Source of the DNA: Aquipseudomonas alcaligenes
Lineage (GTDB): Bacteria; Pseudomonadota; Gammaproteobacteria; Pseudomonadales; Pseudomonadaceae
Length of the DNA: 64,000 nt
Direction: 5' to 3'
Assembly: GCF_900156545.1 (NCBI RefSeq)
Contig: NZ_FTNW01000004.1
Location: forward strand, 468,051 to 532,050
Part shown: positions 62,117-64,000 of the stretch, in pieces
Numbering within the stretch: the first letter of the stretch is position 1
How the letters are laid out: the number at the start of each line of letters is the position of its first letter
Made by a program: the position numbers and the translations under genes
Notes under the pieces: model-generated
What the model saw: the letters and a program-made list of their open reading frames with translations, nothing else
Database searches by the model: none
What the model was told of the DNA's origin: nothing

Positions 62117-64000
62117 TTATGCGCCCTCCGGATTGGCGTTCTTCAGATCCAGGGTCATGTCCTTGGGTGTGCTGTCGCCGGCCAGGAACAATGGCTCTTG
62201 TGGTTCAGGCTGACGACTTGGGGTTAGCAGTTCGACCTGGGCGGGTTCGGCGCTATGGACGAGGAAGGTTTTGCCTTCATGGTTTGTGTAACCGGCCAGC
62301 TGCGAGCCGTCGGCCAGCTTAAGTGTGTAGGGTGCTCCCACCAGCGGTTCGCCAGTTTTCTCGTCCAACAATAGGTAGCGTGCCTTATGGCTACGGGGTG
62401 CCCGCTTCAGAAGATTGCCTGCTTTGTCCTGATCCGCCGCCCAAGGAATTGCCGGCCCGAGTATCTGAATACCTGAGCCTTTGCCAGGCGCACCTCCCGA
62501 ATTCATCTTTATAGTCGCGCCGCTCAGGGTCACGCCGCTGGGGTCGAGCTTGAGCCAGCTGCCGCCGCCTTTGGCAGTGAGTTCCATGCCGGCGTCGATG
62601 ACCACCTTGCTGCCGGCGTGGTAGTGGATCTCGTTGCCTGCCTCGACGAACTGCCCGGTACCCAGCTTCACGTGCTGGTTGGTCGCCACGGTCAGGTGGT
62701 CGTTGGCGCGGACCTCGGTCTTGCGGTCCTTGTGCGTGGTGCGGTGTTCCTCGGCCTTGAGCTCGGTGTAGCTGTTGGCCTCGACGGTGTCGTGGCGTTC
62801 GTGGCCGATGCGGATCTTCTGGTCGTGCTCGACGTTCTCGTCCCAGTCCTTCTGGGCGTGGATGTAGATCTGCTCCTGGCCCTTGCGGTCCTCGATGCGC
62901 AGCTCGTTGTAGCCACCGCCACCGGGTGAGCTGAGGGTCTTGAATACCGTGCGGGTCTTGTTCGCCGGCAGGTCGTAGGGAGCGACATGTTCCTTGTGGT
63001 ACAGGCAGCCGGTGACCAAGGGCTGGTCGGGATCGCCTTCGAGGAAGGTGACCAGCACTTCCATGCCCACGCGCGGGATGGCGATGCCGCCGTAGCGGTC
63101 GCCGGCCCAGCTCGAACTCACACGCAGCCAGCAGCTGGTGCTGTCGTCGGCCTGGCCTTCGCGGTCCCAGTGGAACTGCACCTTCACGCGGCCATATTGG
63201 TCGCAGTGGATTTCCTCGCCTTTCGGGCCGGTGACCACGGCGCTCTGGCTGCCGAGGATGCGTGGCTTGGGATGGGCCAGCGGCGGGCGCCAGGGCTGGT
63301 CCCAGGGGGTGGCGCTGAAGCGGTTGCGGTAGCCCTGATTGAACTCCTCGCGGGTTGCCCCCTCTCCCCGCAGGGGAGAGGGGAGACTGGCGCCGAAGCT
63401 GGTGATGGACTCTTCCAGCACCTGCGGCTGCTTGCCCTCGTGGTGGATCTCGTTGAGCAGCCACAGCTGGTTCCAGTCCGGGCGCGGGTGGGCGGAGAGG
63501 TTCAGGAAATGACCGCTGCGCAGCAGCGGCTGGTCGCTCTCGCCTTCGGCCAGCTGGTAGTCGGCGCGGTGGCGCTCCAGCGCGCGTTGGGACAGGTGCT
63601 TGCCGCGGGCGCGCTCGGTGAAGCGGCCGGGGTAGTCGTAGTCTTCCAGGTCCGGCTTGGCCTCGCCCTTGTGGGCGGCCTCCAGCTGCAGGCGCGGCTT
63701 TTCGAAGTCGTAGTCGCGGCGAGTGACGCGGCTGGTGCGGGTGGCCAGGCGCAGGGCGAAGCGCTTGATCACCGGCTCGTCCGCCACCAGGCCGCTGTCT
63801 TGCTGGTAGGCGGTGGTTGGCAGCTTGGTGAAACCGGTCTGGTTGTCGCCGAATACCAGCACATGGCCATCCGGGCCGTGCTGGAAGTGGTAATGGATGC
63901 CTTCTTCCTCGCACAGGCGCTGGATGAAGTGCAGGTCGCTCTCGTCGTACTGCACGCAGTAGTCGCGGGCCGGATAGCTGGCGCCGAGCTTGAAGCGCTG
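62117..64000 (-). CDS. vgrG: VgrG spike protein with C-terminal extension, 5' part off the window
   Basis: About 627 residues are visible; the frame remains open at 64000. It shows gp27-like [23 protein letters not shown], gp5 OB-fold region ([51 protein letters not shown]), a DUF2345-type beta-helix and, after it, a transthyretin-like extension of about 85 residues ([30 protein letters not shown]). Such extensions act as adaptors for cognate effectors; the nuclease gene starts 1 nt downstream. A REP palindrome lies inside the coding sequence (63359-63383). It is outside the tss operon, an orphan vgrG module. Confidence 0.93.
   Translation of the reverse strand, partial: QRFKLGASYPARDYCVQYDESDLHFIQRLCEEEGIHYHFQHGPDGHVLVFGDNQTGFTKLPTTAYQQDSGLVADEPVIKRFALRLATRTSRVTRRDYDFEKPRLQLEAAHKGEAKPDLEDYDYPGRFTERARGKHLSQRALERHRADYQLAEGESDQPLLRSGHFLNLSAHPRPDWNQLWLLNEIHHEGKQPQVLEESITSFGASLPSPLRGEGATREEFNQGYRNRFSATPWDQPWRPPLAHPKPRILGSQSAVVTGPKGEEIHCDQYGRVKVQFHWDREGQADDSTSCWLRVSSSWAGDRYGGIAIPRVGMEVLVTFLEGDPDQPLVTGCLYHKEHVAPYDLPANKTRTVFKTLSSPGGGGYNELRIEDRKGQEQIYIHAQKDWDENVEHDQKIRIGHERHDTVEANSYTELKAEEHRTTHKDRKTEVRANDHLTVATNQHVKLGTGQFVEAGNEIHYHAGSKVVIDAGMELTAKGGGSWLKLDPSGVTLSGATIKMNSGGAPGKGSGIQILGPAIPWAADQDKAGNLLKRAPRSHKARYLLLDEKTGEPLVGAPYTLKLADGSQLAGYTNHEGKTFLVHSAEPAQVELLTPSRQPEPQEPLFLAGDSTPKDMTLDLKNANPEGA
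63359..63383. repeat. REP palindrome inside vgrG
   Basis: CCCCTCTCCCC-GCA-GGGGAGAGGGG: an 11-bp perfect stem of the same family as the intergenic copies at 39784 and 48221. Read in the vgrG frame it encodes [11 protein letters not shown], which follows ITSFGA and precedes TREEFNQG. The frame is kept. Confidence 0.85.

Overview
The window is GC-rich, densely coded DNA from a gammaproteobacterium, almost certainly Pseudomonas in the broad sense. The grounds are an H2-type type VI secretion (T6SS) core operon, a Zur-type zinc-sparing island (DksA2, FolE2, COG0523 GTPase, PyrC2), medium-chain-length PHA depolymerases of the Pseudomonas type, and typical Pseudomonas palindromic repeats. No rRNA, tRNA, CRISPR array, prophage or complete insertion sequence was seen. 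All identifications are by reading translated sequence and recalling families; no database was searched.

Layout. (1) 1-9659, minus strand: T6SS operon tssA-tssB-tssC-tssE-tssF-tssG-tssH (tssH runs off the left edge). Between tssE and tssF lies a foreign-looking module: a PAAR protein fused to a putative zinc metallopeptidase, followed by two overlapping small lipoprotein genes that are good immunity candidates. A 264-bp nested inverted-repeat element fills the tssC-tssE gap. (2) 10222-12713: lemA and a DUF2207 membrane protein. (3) 12672-22285: zinc-limitation island. From one divergent intergenic region with a Zur-box-like palindrome, folE2, a metal ABC importer, hisI, yidD, pyrC2 and thrS2 read leftward, and dksA2, a COG0523 GTPase and a DUF1826 gene read rightward. 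Nearly all junctions overlap or are very short. (4) 22474-32012: a second COG0523 GTPase, two tandem PHA depolymerases, a DUF1302/DUF1329 pair with a TetR regulator, and two alpha/beta hydrolases.

(5) 32014-37409: small housekeeping or unknown genes, a DUF2946/PepSY membrane pair, and an acyl-CoA thioesterase. (6) 37413-43000: an amine-catabolism-like cluster with a glutamine-synthetase-like ligase, class III aminotransferase, two SDRs and a GntR/FCD regulator. Two near-identical palindromes 63 bp apart sit in its divergent promoter. (7) 43075-45350: a soluble two-component pair (REC-TPR regulator and a sensorless kinase). (8) 45555-52061: a pectin-acetylesterase-family secreted protein, a foldase-like anchored protein, SMI1/KNR4, a PhoX phosphatase with Pho-box-like repeats, a Tim44-like protein and a TetR regulator. 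(9) 52128-59562: uvrD, a PAS-GGDEF-EAL protein, a glycine-riboswitch-controlled UPF0126/TRIC transporter and the tRNA-hydroxylation U32 protein trhP. (10) 59669-64000: an orphan vgrG (open at the right edge) with a C-terminal extension, a VRR-NUC-like nuclease effector with C-terminal membrane helices, and a DUF3396-like immunity protein.

The main points for follow-up are the two T6SS effector/immunity modules, the zinc island with yidD inside it, the two inverted-repeat elements at gene ends, the 63-bp-spaced operators, and a REP-type palindrome translated within vgrG.
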